From positions 1 to 52,049 of the forward strand of contig JAICPI010000014.1 in the NCBI GenBank assembly GCA_025929895.1: DNA of 52,049 nucleotides, given 5' to 3'. This DNA is from Thermoleophilia bacterium (GTDB lineage Bacteria; Actinomycetota; Thermoleophilia; Gaiellales; Gaiellaceae). Below the pieces are notes generated by a model, which saw only the letters and a list, made by a program, of their open reading frames with translations, was not told where the DNA came from and made no database searches. Of this stretch, positions 28,979 through 37,104 are shown in pieces. The first letter of the stretch is position 1. Each line of letters begins with the position of its first letter. The position numbers and the translations under genes are program-made.

Positions 28979-30130
28979 GTGACGGACGCGCAGCGCGGCC
29001 ACGACGAACGGGTCGGGCCGCTCGAGCTCTTCTTCGACCTCGTCTTCGTCTTCGCGCTGACGCAGGTGACCGCGAGGCTCGCGGACGACCCGACCTGGAG
29101 CGGCCTCCCGCGCGGGATCCTGATCCTCGCCGCCGTGTGGTGGGCATGGGCCGCGTACGCGTGGCTGACCGACAGCGTCGACGCCGAAGAGGGCGGGATC
29201 CGACTCGCGATGTTCGCCGCGATGGGCGCCATGCTCGTCGTCGGGCTCACCGTGCCGACGGCGTTCGAGGACGATGCGCTGCTGTTCGCGCTCGCGTACC
29301 TGGGCGTTCGCGTGATGCACCTCGTGCTCTACGCGCTCGGCTCGAAGGGCGACGCCGAGGTGGTGGAAGCCGTACTGCGGCTCGCGCCCACGGCGACGAT
29401 CGGGCCGGCGCTGCTCGTGCTGGGCGCGTTCCTCGACGACCGCCCGCAACTCGCGGCGTGGATCGGCGCGCTCGCGCTCGACTGGGTCGGCCCGGCGCTC
29501 GGGCGCGGCCGCGGCTGGCGCGTGCACGCCTCGCACTTCGCCGAGCGCCACGCGCTGATCGTGATCATCGCGCTCGGCGAGTCGCTCGTCGCCCTCGGAG
29601 CGGGTGCGGCCGGGCTCCCGATCGACCTCGGCCTCCTCGTCGCCGCGCTGCTCGGGGTCGCCGTGCTCGCGGCGCTCTGGTGGCTGTACTTCGACGTCGT
29701 CGCGATCGTCGCCGAGCGCAAGCTGAACGAGGCGACCGGTGTGGCGCGGGCGCTGATGGCGCGCGACTCGTACAGCTACCTGCACTTCCCGATGGTGGCG
29801 GGCATCGTCCTCGTCGCGCTCGCGCTGAAGAAGACCCTCGCGCACTACGGCGATCCGCTCGAGCTCGTCCCCGCAGTCGGCCTCTGCGGGGGCCTCGCGC
29901 TCTACCTGCTCGCGCACGTCGGCTTTCGGCTGCGCAACGTGCGCACGCTGAACCGGCATCGCCTCGTCGTCGCGGTCGTCCTCGTCGCGCTCGTGCCCGC
30001 GGCGACCGAGGTGCCGGCGCTCGCCGCGCTCGCCGGCGCCGCGGCGCTGCTCGGTGGTCTGGTCGCCTACGAGGCGATTCGCTTCCGCGAGGCGCGGGGG
30101 CGCGTCCGCCGTCCGCAGCTCGCCGGCTGA
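28979..30130 (+). CDS. Low-temperature-requirement A (LtrA) family membrane protein
   Basis: 383 aa, GTG start. The family opening VGPLELFFDLVFVFALTQVT is followed by about ten membrane helices and the second conserved block HFAERHALIVIIALGESLVALG. LtrA was found in Listeria as needed for growth in the cold; the transport or enzymatic activity is not known. It is probably expressed alone from its leaderless promoter. The GTPase pair follows after 32 bases in the same direction. Confidence 0.9.
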   Translation: MTDAQRGHDERVGPLELFFDLVFVFALTQVTARLADDPTWSGLPRGILILAAVWWAWAAYAWLTDSVDAEEGGIRLAMFAAMGAMLVVGLTVPTAFEDDALLFALAYLGVRVMHLVLYALGSKGDAEVVEAVLRLAPTATIGPALLVLGAFLDDRPQLAAWIGALALDWVGPALGRGRGWRVHASHFAERHALIVIIALGESLVALGAGAAGLPIDLGLLVAALLGVAVLAALWWLYFDVVAIVAERKLNEATGVARALMARDSYSYLHFPMVAGIVLVALALKKTLAHYGDPLELVPAVGLCGGLALYLLAHVGFRLRNVRTLNRHRLVVAVVLVALVPAATEVPALAALAGAAALLGGLVAYEAIRFREARGRVRRPQLAG

Positions 30131-30162
30131 TTGCGACCCCTCGCCGAGGGAACACGGATCCC

Positions 30163-31830
30163 GTGACGGTCGTCGAGTCCCTGACCCGCATCCGCGACGC
30201 GCTCGCGGCGGTCGAGCTCGGGCTCGAGCTTCCGTCGGCCGAGCGAGGGCGCCTGCTGCGCGACGAGCTGCGGGCGCAGATCGACGACTACTTGCTCCCG
30301 CGGCTCCAGCGGATGGACGCGCCGGTGCTGATGGTCGTCGGCGGCTCGACCGGTGCCGGGAAGTCGACGCTCGTGAACAGCCTGGTCGGCGCCGAGCTGA
30401 GCCCGTCGGGCGTCCTCCGGCCGACGACGCGCGGGCCGGTGCTCGCGCTCAACCCGGGCGACGTTCACTGGTTCTCGGACGACCGCGTGCTGCCCGGGCT
30501 CGCGCGCAAGACCGGCGGGGCGGCGGGCCCGAACGAGCTGCTGTTGGCCCCGACGCCGAGCCTGACGGCCGGGCTCGCGCTCCTCGACGCGCCGGACATC
30601 GACTCGGTCGTCGCGGAGAACCGCGCGCTCGGCGCGCAGCTGCTCGCGGCGGCCGACGCGTGGCTCTTCGTCACGACGGCCGCGCGCTATGCGGACGCCG
30701 TGCCGTGGGAGCTGCTCGCCGGCGCGCGCGAGCGAGGGACCGCGCTCGCCCTCGTGCTCAACCGCGTGCCGCCGGATGCCGTCGGGGAGGTCTCGTCGCA
30801 CCTGCGCGAGATGTTGCGCGAGCGGGGGCTCGACGACGCGGAGCTGCTCGTCGTGCGCGAGTCGACGCTCGAGGAGGGGCTGATCCCGGAGGTGGAGCTC
30901 GCGCCCGTGCGCCGTTGGCTCGACGCTCTCGCGGAGGACGCGGACCGCCGGCAGGCGCTCGTCCGCCGGACGCTCGCGGGCGCGCTCGACACCGTCCCGG
31001 CCCGAGCCGGCGTCGTCGAGGCGGCGCTCGCCGAGCAGCGCGCCGCGGCGGAGGAGTTGCGCGCGGACGTTCGGCGCGCGTACCGCCGCGCGCTCGAGGA
31101 GGTCGACGACGTCGTGCGGAGCGGTGCGCTCCTGCGCGGCGAGGTGCTCGCGCGCTGGCACGAGGTCGTGGGCACCGGCGACGTCATGCGCGCGCTCGAG
31201 TCGAGGATCGGCGCGGTGCGCGACCGGCTCAGGTCGGTCCTCACCGGGAGGCCGCCGGCGACCGCCGAGCTCGAGGCAGCGGTCGAGTCGAGCGTCGACG
31301 CGGTCGTCGTGACCGCCGCCGACCGCGCGGCCGAGCGGGCGGCGAGGAGCTGGCGCGAGCATCCGGCGGGCCGTGCGGTCGCGACGCCCGCCCTCGACAC
31401 CGTCTCTGCGGAGCTCGACGAGCGCACACGCGACGAGGTGCGCGCGTGGCAGGGCTTCGTCTTCGAGCTCGTGCGCGAGGAGGGGATGAGCAAGCGCGCC
31501 GCGGCGCGGCTCGCCTCGCTCGGGGTCAACGGTGCCGGGCTCGCCGTCATGCTCGCGGTCTTCGCGCACACGGGCGGACTGACCGGAACCGAGGTGGTCG
31601 TCGCCGGCGGGACGTCGGCACTCGGGCAGAAGGTGCTCGAGGCGATCTTCGGCGACCAGGCCGTGCGGACGCTCGCCGCCCGCGCGCGCGACGACCTGCT
31701 CGAGCGCGTGGAGCGCCTGCTCGGCGTCGAAGAGGCGCGGTTCCTGCTCGCGGTCGACGCGGTCGCGCCGGCCGAGGCGTCGGGCGAGCAGCTGCACGCA
31801 GCGATCCGCTCCCTCCAGTCCGCGCGTTGA
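30163..31830 (+). CDS. Dynamin-like GTPase A of a coupled pair
   Basis: 555 aa from GTG. G1 is GGSTGAGKST (residues 60-69), G2 probably the Thr pair in RPTTRGPV and G3 DAPDIDS (143-149). The usual NKxD G4 is replaced by LVLNRVPPD, where specificity is weaker. Long helical arms follow (about 270-450), then a hydrophobic segment GAGLAVMLAVFAHTGG and AGGTSALGQKVLEAIFGD. This layout fits bacterial dynamin-like or YfjP-like GTPases that act at the membrane. Its TGA overlaps the TTG start of the partner GTPase, so they are made in fixed ratio. Confidence 0.8.
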   Translation: MTVVESLTRIRDALAAVELGLELPSAERGRLLRDELRAQIDDYLLPRLQRMDAPVLMVVGGSTGAGKSTLVNSLVGAELSPSGVLRPTTRGPVLALNPGDVHWFSDDRVLPGLARKTGGAAGPNELLLAPTPSLTAGLALLDAPDIDSVVAENRALGAQLLAAADAWLFVTTAARYADAVPWELLAGARERGTALALVLNRVPPDAVGEVSSHLREMLRERGLDDAELLVVRESTLEEGLIPEVELAPVRRWLDALAEDADRRQALVRRTLAGALDTVPARAGVVEAALAEQRAAAEELRADVRRAYRRALEEVDDVVRSGALLRGEVLARWHEVVGTGDVMRALESRIGAVRDRLRSVLTGRPPATAELEAAVESSVDAVVVTAADRAAERAARSWREHPAGRAVATPALDTVSAELDERTRDEVRAWQGFVFELVREEGMSKRAAARLASLGVNGAGLAVMLAVFAHTGGLTGTEVVVAGGTSALGQKVLEAIFGDQAVRTLAARARDDLLERVERLLGVEEARFLLAVDAVAPAEASGEQLHAAIRSLQSAR

Positions 31831-33395
31831 AGGACGGTCTCGACCGGCGGCTCCAGGCGCTCGCCGACGCGGTCGACCTGGCGAGGGATCGTCTCGACGC
31901 GGCTGCGGTGTCCGCGGCCTGCCGCGTGGTCGAGCGCGCGGGCGAACGGGTCGGGCTCGGGCTCGAGTCGACGGTCGTCGCTCTCGCCGGTCCGACCGGC
32001 GCGGGCAAGTCGTCGCTCTTCAACGTGCTCGCGGGGGCGGACGTGTCGTCCGTGGGGCGCCGGCGGCCGACGACGTCGAGTGCGGCGGCGGCCGTCTGGG
32101 GAGATGCGCCCGCCGCGCTGCTCGAGTGGCTCGGCGTCCCGCGCCGCCACCAGGCCGGGAACGGCGAGCTCGGCGGGCTCGTGCTCGTCGACCTGCCCGA
32201 CTTCGACTCCGTCGAGCGGTCGCACCGGCTCGAGGTCGACCGGCTGGTCGAGCTCGTCGACCTGCTCGTCTGGGTCGTCGATCCGCAGAAGTACGCGGAC
32301 TCGGCACTCCACGACGACTACCTCCGGCCGCTCGCGCGGCACGCCGGGTCGATGCTCGTGGTGCTGAACCAGGCCGACGTCGTCGACGCCGGTGCAGCGA
32401 CGCGGATGCGGGAGGACCTCGGGCGGCTGCTCGGAGCGGACGGGCTCGACGGCGTGCCGGTCGTGACGGCTTCGGCGGTGACGGGTGCAGGCGTCGACGC
32501 GCTCCGCGGGCAGCTGGTCGAGGCGGTGCGTCGTCGGGCGGCCGCGGCGAAGCGCCTCGGCGCGGACGTCTCGGCGGTCGCGGGTGCGTTGGCCGCCGAG
32601 ACCGCGGCCGGCGCGCGTCCGTCCGTGCGCGGCGAGGATCGCGAGCGGCTGCGTGCGGCGCTCGCCCTCGCGGCCGGCGTCCCGCCGGTCGGGCGCGCGG
32701 TCGACCGGGCGCACCGGCGGCGGGGGGCGCTCGCGACGGGGTGGCCCTTCGTCCGCTGGCTCCGGCGCCTGCGCCCGGATCCGCTGCGGCGGCTGCGGCT
32801 GCCCGACAGCCCGGCTCCCGACGTGCGGACGTCGCTGCCGCCGCCGTCGCCGGTGCAACGCGAGCAGGTCTCCGCGGCGGCGCGTGCGCTCGCCGCGGGC
32901 GCGTCCGCCGACCTGCCCCCGCCGTGGCCGAACGTCGTGCGCGCCGCCGCGACGCGTCGCGAGGAGGAAGTTGCGGACCGGCTCGACCGCGCCGTCGGCG
33001 GGGCGGACCTCCATGTCTCGCGCCCGCGCTGGTGGTCCGCCGCCGCGTTCCTCCAGAAGGCGCTCGCGCTCCTGACGCTCGCGGGGCTCCTCTGGCTGGT
33101 CGCGCTCGCCGTGCTGGCGTGGCTCCAGCTCGACGACGTGGTGCCGACGCCGGAGCTGAACGACGTCCCGGTGCCGACGCTCCTCCTGCTCACGGGCGTC
33201 GCGGGCGGTCTCCTCGTCTCGTTCTTCGCGCGGCTCCTGAACGGCCTCTCGGCCTCTCGCCGCGCGCGGGCGGCCGGCCGCTCCCTGCGCGCGCGCGTGG
33301 TCGAAGTGGGGGACGAGCTCGTCGTCGCCCCGGTCGAGCGAGAGCTCGAGGCCCACGCCGAGCTCGTCCGCCTCCTCCGCGTAGCGCAAGGCTGA
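31827..33395 (+). CDS. YfjP/Era-like GTPase B with C-terminal membrane helices
   Basis: 522 aa. The TTG start at 31827 overlaps the previous stop (TTGA). G1 is AGPTGAGKSS (residues 54-63), G2 PTTSS (81-85), G3 VDLPDFDS (121-128), G4 LNQADVV (180-186) and G5 TASAVTG, so the nucleotide site is complete apart from Q for K in G4. Two membrane segments lie near the C-terminus (ALALLTLAGLLWLVALAVLAW and PTLLLLTGVAGGLLVSFFARLL), giving a hairpin anchor. A REP-like palindrome starts 4 bases after the stop. The pair may remodel membranes, like other bacterial dynamin pairs; that is inference. Confidence 0.82.
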   Translation: MKDGLDRRLQALADAVDLARDRLDAAAVSAACRVVERAGERVGLGLESTVVALAGPTGAGKSSLFNVLAGADVSSVGRRRPTTSSAAAAVWGDAPAALLEWLGVPRRHQAGNGELGGLVLVDLPDFDSVERSHRLEVDRLVELVDLLVWVVDPQKYADSALHDDYLRPLARHAGSMLVVLNQADVVDAGAATRMREDLGRLLGADGLDGVPVVTASAVTGAGVDALRGQLVEAVRRRAAAAKRLGADVSAVAGALAAETAAGARPSVRGEDRERLRAALALAAGVPPVGRAVDRAHRRRGALATGWPFVRWLRRLRPDPLRRLRLPDSPAPDVRTSLPPPSPVQREQVSAAARALAAGASADLPPPWPNVVRAAATRREEEVADRLDRAVGGADLHVSRPRWWSAAAFLQKALALLTLAGLLWLVALAVLAWLQLDDVVPTPELNDVPVPTLLLLTGVAGGLLVSFFARLLNGLSASRRARAAGRSLRARVVEVGDELVVAPVERELEAHAELVRLLRVAQG

Positions 33396-33399
33396 GCAA

Positions 33400-33430
33400 G
33401 ACAGGTCCGGTGCCAGGCACCGGACCTGTC
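33400..33430. repeat. REP-like palindrome 1 flanking the RAYT gene
   Basis: Perfect 15-base arms GACAGGTCCGGTGCC (33400-33414) and GGCACCGGACCTGTC (33416-33430) around a single A. It shares the core GTCCGGTGCC/GGCRCCGGAC with the palindrome at 34067-34099. It may double as a terminator for the GTPase pair. Confidence 0.85.
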
Positions 33431-33442
33431 GAGAACGGACAC

Positions 33443-33997
33443 TCAGGCGATCCCGGTGTCGACGTACCGCCGCAGCCGGCGCCGCGCTTCGTCGCCCTCG
33501 CCCCAGTGCCTCAGGAGGTGCACTCCGTGCGAGGGGAGGTCGTGCCGTGGGCCGGGCGGGCCGTACAGCCAGCCGTAGCTGCTCCACTTCCACTGCTCGG
33601 GCCGCTCGCACATGCCGGCGACGACGGGATTCCGCGCGATGTAGCGGTAGCACCAGTGGAGGTGCCCCTCCGTCTCGACGAGCACGGCCGTGTACCGGCG
33701 CCGGAAGAGGTGCCCGACCTCGCCGTGGACGTCGTTGAACCAGTGGGCGTACGCGGAGTTGAGACGGTGCATGGCGCGGTCGACGTCCGCGTTCGGCGTC
33801 GTGAACAGCAGGTGGTAGTGGGTCGTCATGAGCGCCCAGGAGTGAACCTGGAGCTCATGGCGTTCGGCCGTGCGCGCGAGGAAGGCGAGGTACGTCCGGC
33901 GGTCGAACGCGTCCACGTAGAGGACGTCGTCGCGGTTCGCCTGGGTGCTGACGTGGTAGATCGCGCCGGCGGCGCGGACGCGGGGCATGCGGGGCAC
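33443..33997 (-). CDS. REP-associated tyrosine transposase (RAYT, Y1/IS200-like)
   Basis: 184 aa from the GTG at 33997; an ATG at 33988 is the alternative. The HUH motif is THYHLLF (about residue 60), with the conserved opening AIYHVSTQANRDDVLY. The catalytic Tyr lies in HWCYRYIARNPVVAG and the family phrase WSSYGWL is near the end. RAYTs are single-copy, vertically kept relatives of IS200 transposases that nick REP hairpins. Here the gene is flanked on both sides by matching REP palindromes (33400-33430, 34067-34099), the standard RAYT arrangement, and it lies directly upstream of nucS. Confidence 0.88.
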   Translation of the reverse strand: MPRMPRVRAAGAIYHVSTQANRDDVLYVDAFDRRTYLAFLARTAERHELQVHSWALMTTHYHLLFTTPNADVDRAMHRLNSAYAHWFNDVHGEVGHLFRRRYTAVLVETEGHLHWCYRYIARNPVVAGMCERPEQWKWSSYGWLYGPPGPRHDLPSHGVHLLRHWGEGDEARRRLRRYVDTGIA

Positions 33998-34066
33998 CCG
34001 TCGAGCGTACGAGGCTCCGGGCGCACGGAGGCGGTTGTGGAGGAGTCGTCGCGGAGTCGATCCGAA

Positions 34067-34099
34067 GGACATGTCCGGTGCCTGGCGCCGGACATGTCC
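34067..34099. repeat. REP-like palindrome 2 flanking the RAYT gene
   Basis: 16-base arms GGACATGTCCGGTGCC (34067-34082) and GGCGCCGGACATGTCC (34084-34099) with one G-T wobble and a single-base centre. Each arm also contains the smaller palindrome GGACATGTCC. It ends 11 bases before the nucS -10 box, so it covers the -35 region. Confidence 0.85.
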
Positions 34100-34110
34100 G
34101 GAAGGGGCGA

Positions 34111-34116
34111 TACGGT
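34111..34116 (+). promoter_or_regulatory. -10 element (TACGGT) of nucS, leaderless
   Basis: TACGGT ends exactly 6 nt before the GTG at 34123. The -35 position falls in the right arm of the REP palindrome. Confidence 0.45.
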
Positions 34117-34122
34117 GCGGGC

Positions 34123-34794
34123 GTGCGGTTGATCGTCGCCCGCTGCGAGGTGTCGTACTCCGGCCGGCTCTCGGCGTACCTGCCGGAGTCGACGCGGCTG
34201 CTCATGCTGAAGGACGACGGCTCGGTGCTCGTGCATGCCGACGCGGGCGGGTACAAGCCCCTCAACTGGATGACCCCGCCGACCGTCGTTGCCGAGGAGG
34301 GCGGCACGCTCGTCGTGCGCAAGCGCCAGGGACGGACCGAGGACCGGCTCGAGATCCGGCTCGCCGAGGTCTACAGCGACGTCCGCCACGACATGGGCGA
34401 GGCGGCAAGCCTCGAGAAGGACGGCGTCGAGCGCGACCTCCAGCTCGAGCTCGCCGCGCAACCGCACGCGCTCGGCGAAGACCTGCGCCTCGTCCGCCGC
34501 GAGTGGCCGACCGACATCGGCCCGGTCGACCTGATGTGCCGCGACTTCGACGACCAGTGGGTCGCCGTCGAGATCAAGCGCATCGCCACGATGGACGCCG
34601 TCGAGCAGCTGACGCGCTACCTCGAGCGGATCCGCCTCGACCCCGCGATGGCCGGCTGTCGCGGGATCCTCGCAGCGCAGAAGGTGCGTCCGCAGGCGGC
34701 GACGCTCGCCGACGCGCGCGGGATCCTGACGGTGGAGGTCGACCTCGAGACGCTCCGCGGTCGCCGCGAGCCCGACCTGACGCTCTTCGGCTAG
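34123..34794 (+). CDS. nucS: Mismatch-specific endonuclease NucS/EndoMS
   Basis: 223 aa from the GTG at 34123. NucS replaces MutS/MutL mismatch repair in most actinobacteria and some archaea: it cuts both strands at G-T, G-G and T-T mismatches with help from the sliding clamp. The N-terminal dimerisation part (VARCEVSYSGRLSAYLPES, LKDDGSVLVHADAGGYKPLNWM) and the PD-(D/E)xK nuclease site (PTDIGPVDLMCRDF, VAVEIKRIA) are intact. The C-terminus TLFG resembles the terminal clamp-binding tail. Its stop shares CTAG with the convergent methyltransferase. Confidence 0.95.
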   Translation: MRLIVARCEVSYSGRLSAYLPESTRLLMLKDDGSVLVHADAGGYKPLNWMTPPTVVAEEGGTLVVRKRQGRTEDRLEIRLAEVYSDVRHDMGEAASLEKDGVERDLQLELAAQPHALGEDLRLVRREWPTDIGPVDLMCRDFDDQWVAVEIKRIATMDAVEQLTRYLERIRLDPAMAGCRGILAAQKVRPQAATLADARGILTVEVDLETLRGRREPDLTLFG

Positions 34795-35378
34795 CCGGCG
34801 CGTCGCAGCACGTTGACGTCGCCCTCGCGGCCGATCGTCCACTCGCGCTCTGCCGCCTCGAAGAACCGCGCCGCGGTCGGTCGCCCCGGCTCGCCGAGCA
34901 GCACCTCCGAGCCGAGCCGCGGGAGCAGCCCGAGCAGCGCGTCGACGTTCCGCGGCTCGTAGAGCACGTCCGCGCAGAGGACGAGGTCGAACGGCGCGCG
35001 CTCGAGCAGCGCGTCGGGCGCAGACCAGTCCGCGAGCACGGTCTCGACCAGCGCCCCGTTCCGCTCCGCGTTCCGGCGCGTCACCTCGAGCGCCTCCGGT
35101 GCCCAGTCCGTCGCCAGCACGCGCGCGCCGGAGAGCGCCGCCGCGACGCTCGGCAGCCCGAGCCCGCACCCGAGCTCGAGCACCTGCGCGCCGCGGAGGT
35201 CGCGCGCCGCGACGGCCGCCGCCAGGGCGACCCCGCTCGCCCACAGCTCCGCCCAGTACGGCATGAACTCGTCCTCGCCGAAGCGTGCCTCGTCGATCAA
35301 CGCGTCGGCGTTCGGCGGGCGCAGGATCCGCAGCTCGAGCGGCCCGGCGCGCACCGTCTCCTCGACGAGGTCGAGCAC
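34791..35378 (-). CDS. SAM-dependent methyltransferase (METTL21/Nnt1-like)
   Basis: 195 aa, GTG start. SAM motif I is VLELGCGLGLPSVAAAL; then VLATDWAPEALEVTRRNAERNG and FDLVLCADVLYEP, where the DxxY-like post-motif suits protein or small-molecule N-methyltransferases of the METTL21/ETFB-lysine group. The opening FMPYWAELWASGVALA is also typical of that group. The target is unknown. It lies 6 bases after the yqgE stop in the same direction and is probably co-transcribed with it. Confidence 0.83.
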   Translation of the reverse strand: MLDLVEETVRAGPLELRILRPPNADALIDEARFGEDEFMPYWAELWASGVALAAAVAARDLRGAQVLELGCGLGLPSVAAALSGARVLATDWAPEALEVTRRNAERNGALVETVLADWSAPDALLERAPFDLVLCADVLYEPRNVDALLGLLPRLGSEVLLGEPGRPTAARFFEAAEREWTIGREGDVNVLRRAG

Positions 35379-35384
35379 GAGCCT

Positions 35385-35933
35385 CTAGTTCAGCGAGGGA
35401 TCGGCAGGCATCGTCGCCAGCAGCCTGTAGTACGAGCCCCCCTGCCGCCGCAGCACGTCCGCCCAGAGCTCCTCGCCCGCCTCGAAGACGTCCTCCCGCT
35501 CCGCCTGGGCCAGGATCCACCCGTCTGCCTCGAGCTCGTCGTCGAGCTGGCCCGCGCTCCAGCCGGCGTAGCCGGCGAAGACGCGCGCGCGGCGCGTCAT
35601 CCCGGCCGCGAGCGCGATGTCCGCGTCGCCGCGGACGAAGCCGACGTCGTCGAAGACGGTCGACGCCGAATCGTCCGGGTCGTCGAACTCCGCGAGCACG
35701 AGGAGCGACTGCTGGTCGACGGGCCCGCCGACGTAGACGGGCTCGTCGGCGTCGACCAGCGGCGACAGGCCGGGGACGGCCTCGACGACCGTCGTCTCCG
35801 CCGGGCGGTTGAGGATGAGGCCGACGGCGCCCTCCTCGTCGTGCTCGGTGACGAGCACGACCGTGCGCCGGAAGTTCGGGTCGAGCAGGTCGGCGCCGGC
35901 GACGAGGAGCCTGCCCTTGAGCGAATCGTGCAC
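35385..35933 (-). CDS. YqgE/AlgH family protein
   Basis: 182 aa, close to the usual 185. Family phrases are DSLKGRLLVAGADLLDPNFRRT split by its conserved LDPNF, EGAVGLILNRP, YVGGPVDQQSLLVL, VFAGYAGWSAGQLDDEL and the W-x-x-A region WILAQA. Function is not firmly known; AlgH influences alginate regulation in Pseudomonas. The GTG at 35933 follows AGATAGG, and GAAGAT ends 6 nt upstream as a weak leaderless -10. Confidence 0.9.
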   Translation of the reverse strand: MHDSLKGRLLVAGADLLDPNFRRTVVLVTEHDEEGAVGLILNRPAETTVVEAVPGLSPLVDADEPVYVGGPVDQQSLLVLAEFDDPDDSASTVFDDVGFVRGDADIALAAGMTRRARVFAGYAGWSAGQLDDELEADGWILAQAEREDVFEAGEELWADVLRRQGGSYYRLLATMPADPSLN

Positions 35934-36003
35934 GCGCCTATCTTCTCCCACGCCGCGCGCCGGAAACGCGGAGGCGCTCAATCCTGGAAGAAGCCTCGCC
36001 CGC

Positions 36004-37023
36004 TCAGAAGTGGAAGTCCTGGAGCGCCTCGGCCGCGCGCCGGTACATCGAGGCGGCGCCGTCGGCGTCCCCACGCCGCGTGGCCGCCTCGCCCTGCGCG
36101 AGCCAGACGGCGGCGCGCTCGCCGACCCCTGCGCGCTCGAGGGTGCGGTCCGCCTGCGCGAAAGCCGCCTCGGCCTCGTCGACCCGTCCCTGCCCGAGCA
36201 GCGCGCGGCCGAGCACGAGCTGCGCGTTGCCGAGCTCGAGGCGGTGGTCGAGGCGGCTGCCGATGAAGACGAGCGCGCGGTGCGCGAGCCGCTCCGCGTC
36301 CTCGAACTCGCCCGTCCGGAGCTGCACCTGGGCGAGCGAGGAGACCGCGCAGGCCGCCTCGACGTCTCGGCCGAGGTCGAGCAGGATCGCGAAGGACTCC
36401 TTCAGCTGCGCGCGCGCCTCCTCGGGCTTGCCGAGCAGGAACGCGAGCCCGCCGAGGTTGTTCAGGCAGCGGCCGACGCCGAACACGTCCCCGAGCTCGA
36501 CGAACAGCTCGCGAGCCCGCTCCGCGTAGCACTGGGCGATGATCCACTGGCCCTCCCGCTCGGCGACGACCGAGGCCTGGAGCGAGGCCTGCGCGATCGT
36601 CGCCGGATCGCCGATCGCCTCGGCGAGCTCGAGTGCCCGCTCGACGTCGGCGCGCGCGGCCGTCCAGTCGCGGTGCTGCCGGTGGCAGCGGGCGCGGCGC
36701 TCGAGCACGAGCGCCCGCAGCCGGTCGCTCGGCTCGGGGGAGCGGTTGCAGAGGTCGAGCGCGAGCGTCAGGAGTGCCGTCGCCTCCGCGACCTCGCCGA
36801 GCGCGAGCCGGGCGTCGCCGAGGTGGAAGAGGAGAGCGGCGCGCTCTCCGTCGGGCGCGTCGAAGGACTCGACGAGCTCGCGCGCGCACTCGAGCGTCTT
36901 GGCGGCGCCCTCGGCGTCGCCCCGGGCGAGCTGCGCGGAGCCCTCCTCGACCGCGGCGCGGAGCGTCTCGCCGGCGCCCTCGCGCGCGACGACGACGGAG
37001 GCCAGGCCCGCAGTCCCGCTCAT
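36004..37023 (-). CDS. Tetratricopeptide-repeat protein
   Basis: 339 aa from the ATG at 37023; a GTG sits directly before it at 37026. Nearly the whole length is helix pairs with TPR spacing: for example LRALVLERRARCHRQHRDWTAA, AQASLQASVVAEREGQW, GRCLNNLGGLAFLLGKPEEARAQ and LGNAQLVLGRALLGQGRVDEAEAAF. No catalytic or membrane domain is seen. It resembles the helical arms of LAL/MalT regulators without the ATPase or DNA-binding parts, so it is probably a protein-interaction scaffold. It follows the signalling hub and has a 20-nt palindrome about 55 bases upstream. Confidence 0.82.
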   Translation of the reverse strand: MSGTAGLASVVVAREGAGETLRAAVEEGSAQLARGDAEGAAKTLECARELVESFDAPDGERAALLFHLGDARLALGEVAEATALLTLALDLCNRSPEPSDRLRALVLERRARCHRQHRDWTAARADVERALELAEAIGDPATIAQASLQASVVAEREGQWIIAQCYAERARELFVELGDVFGVGRCLNNLGGLAFLLGKPEEARAQLKESFAILLDLGRDVEAACAVSSLAQVQLRTGEFEDAERLAHRALVFIGSRLDHRLELGNAQLVLGRALLGQGRVDEAEAAFAQADRTLERAGVGERAAVWLAQGEAATRRGDADGAASMYRRAAEALQDFHF

Positions 37024-37078
37024 CACTTCATCTACGGCGAGTTCGGGTGACGAGGGCAGTCCCGGACGGCGGCTCCGG

Positions 37079-37098
37079 GCATCCCCGATTCGGGTGAG
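37079..37098. promoter_or_regulatory. 20-nt palindromic element, copy 1
   Basis: GCATCCCCGATTCGGGTGAG; on the minus strand its centre reads CCCGAATCGGG, a perfect palindrome. It matches 17 of 20 bases of the element at 46329-46348. It lies after the last gene of the signalling hub and upstream of the TPR gene, so it could be an operator or a 3' hairpin. Confidence 0.45.
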
Positions 37099-37104
37099 GA
37101 GCGG

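Noticed and set aside
30687-33653. Nearly 1,000-codon antisense frame over the GTPase pair
   Set aside because: Low-complexity Arg/Ala/Ser composition, no domain, and it crosses two clearly coding genes and a REP palindrome.
33400-34099. CRISPR-like spacing of palindromes
   Set aside because: Two palindromes with one gene between and no spacer series; the RAYT/REP explanation fits.
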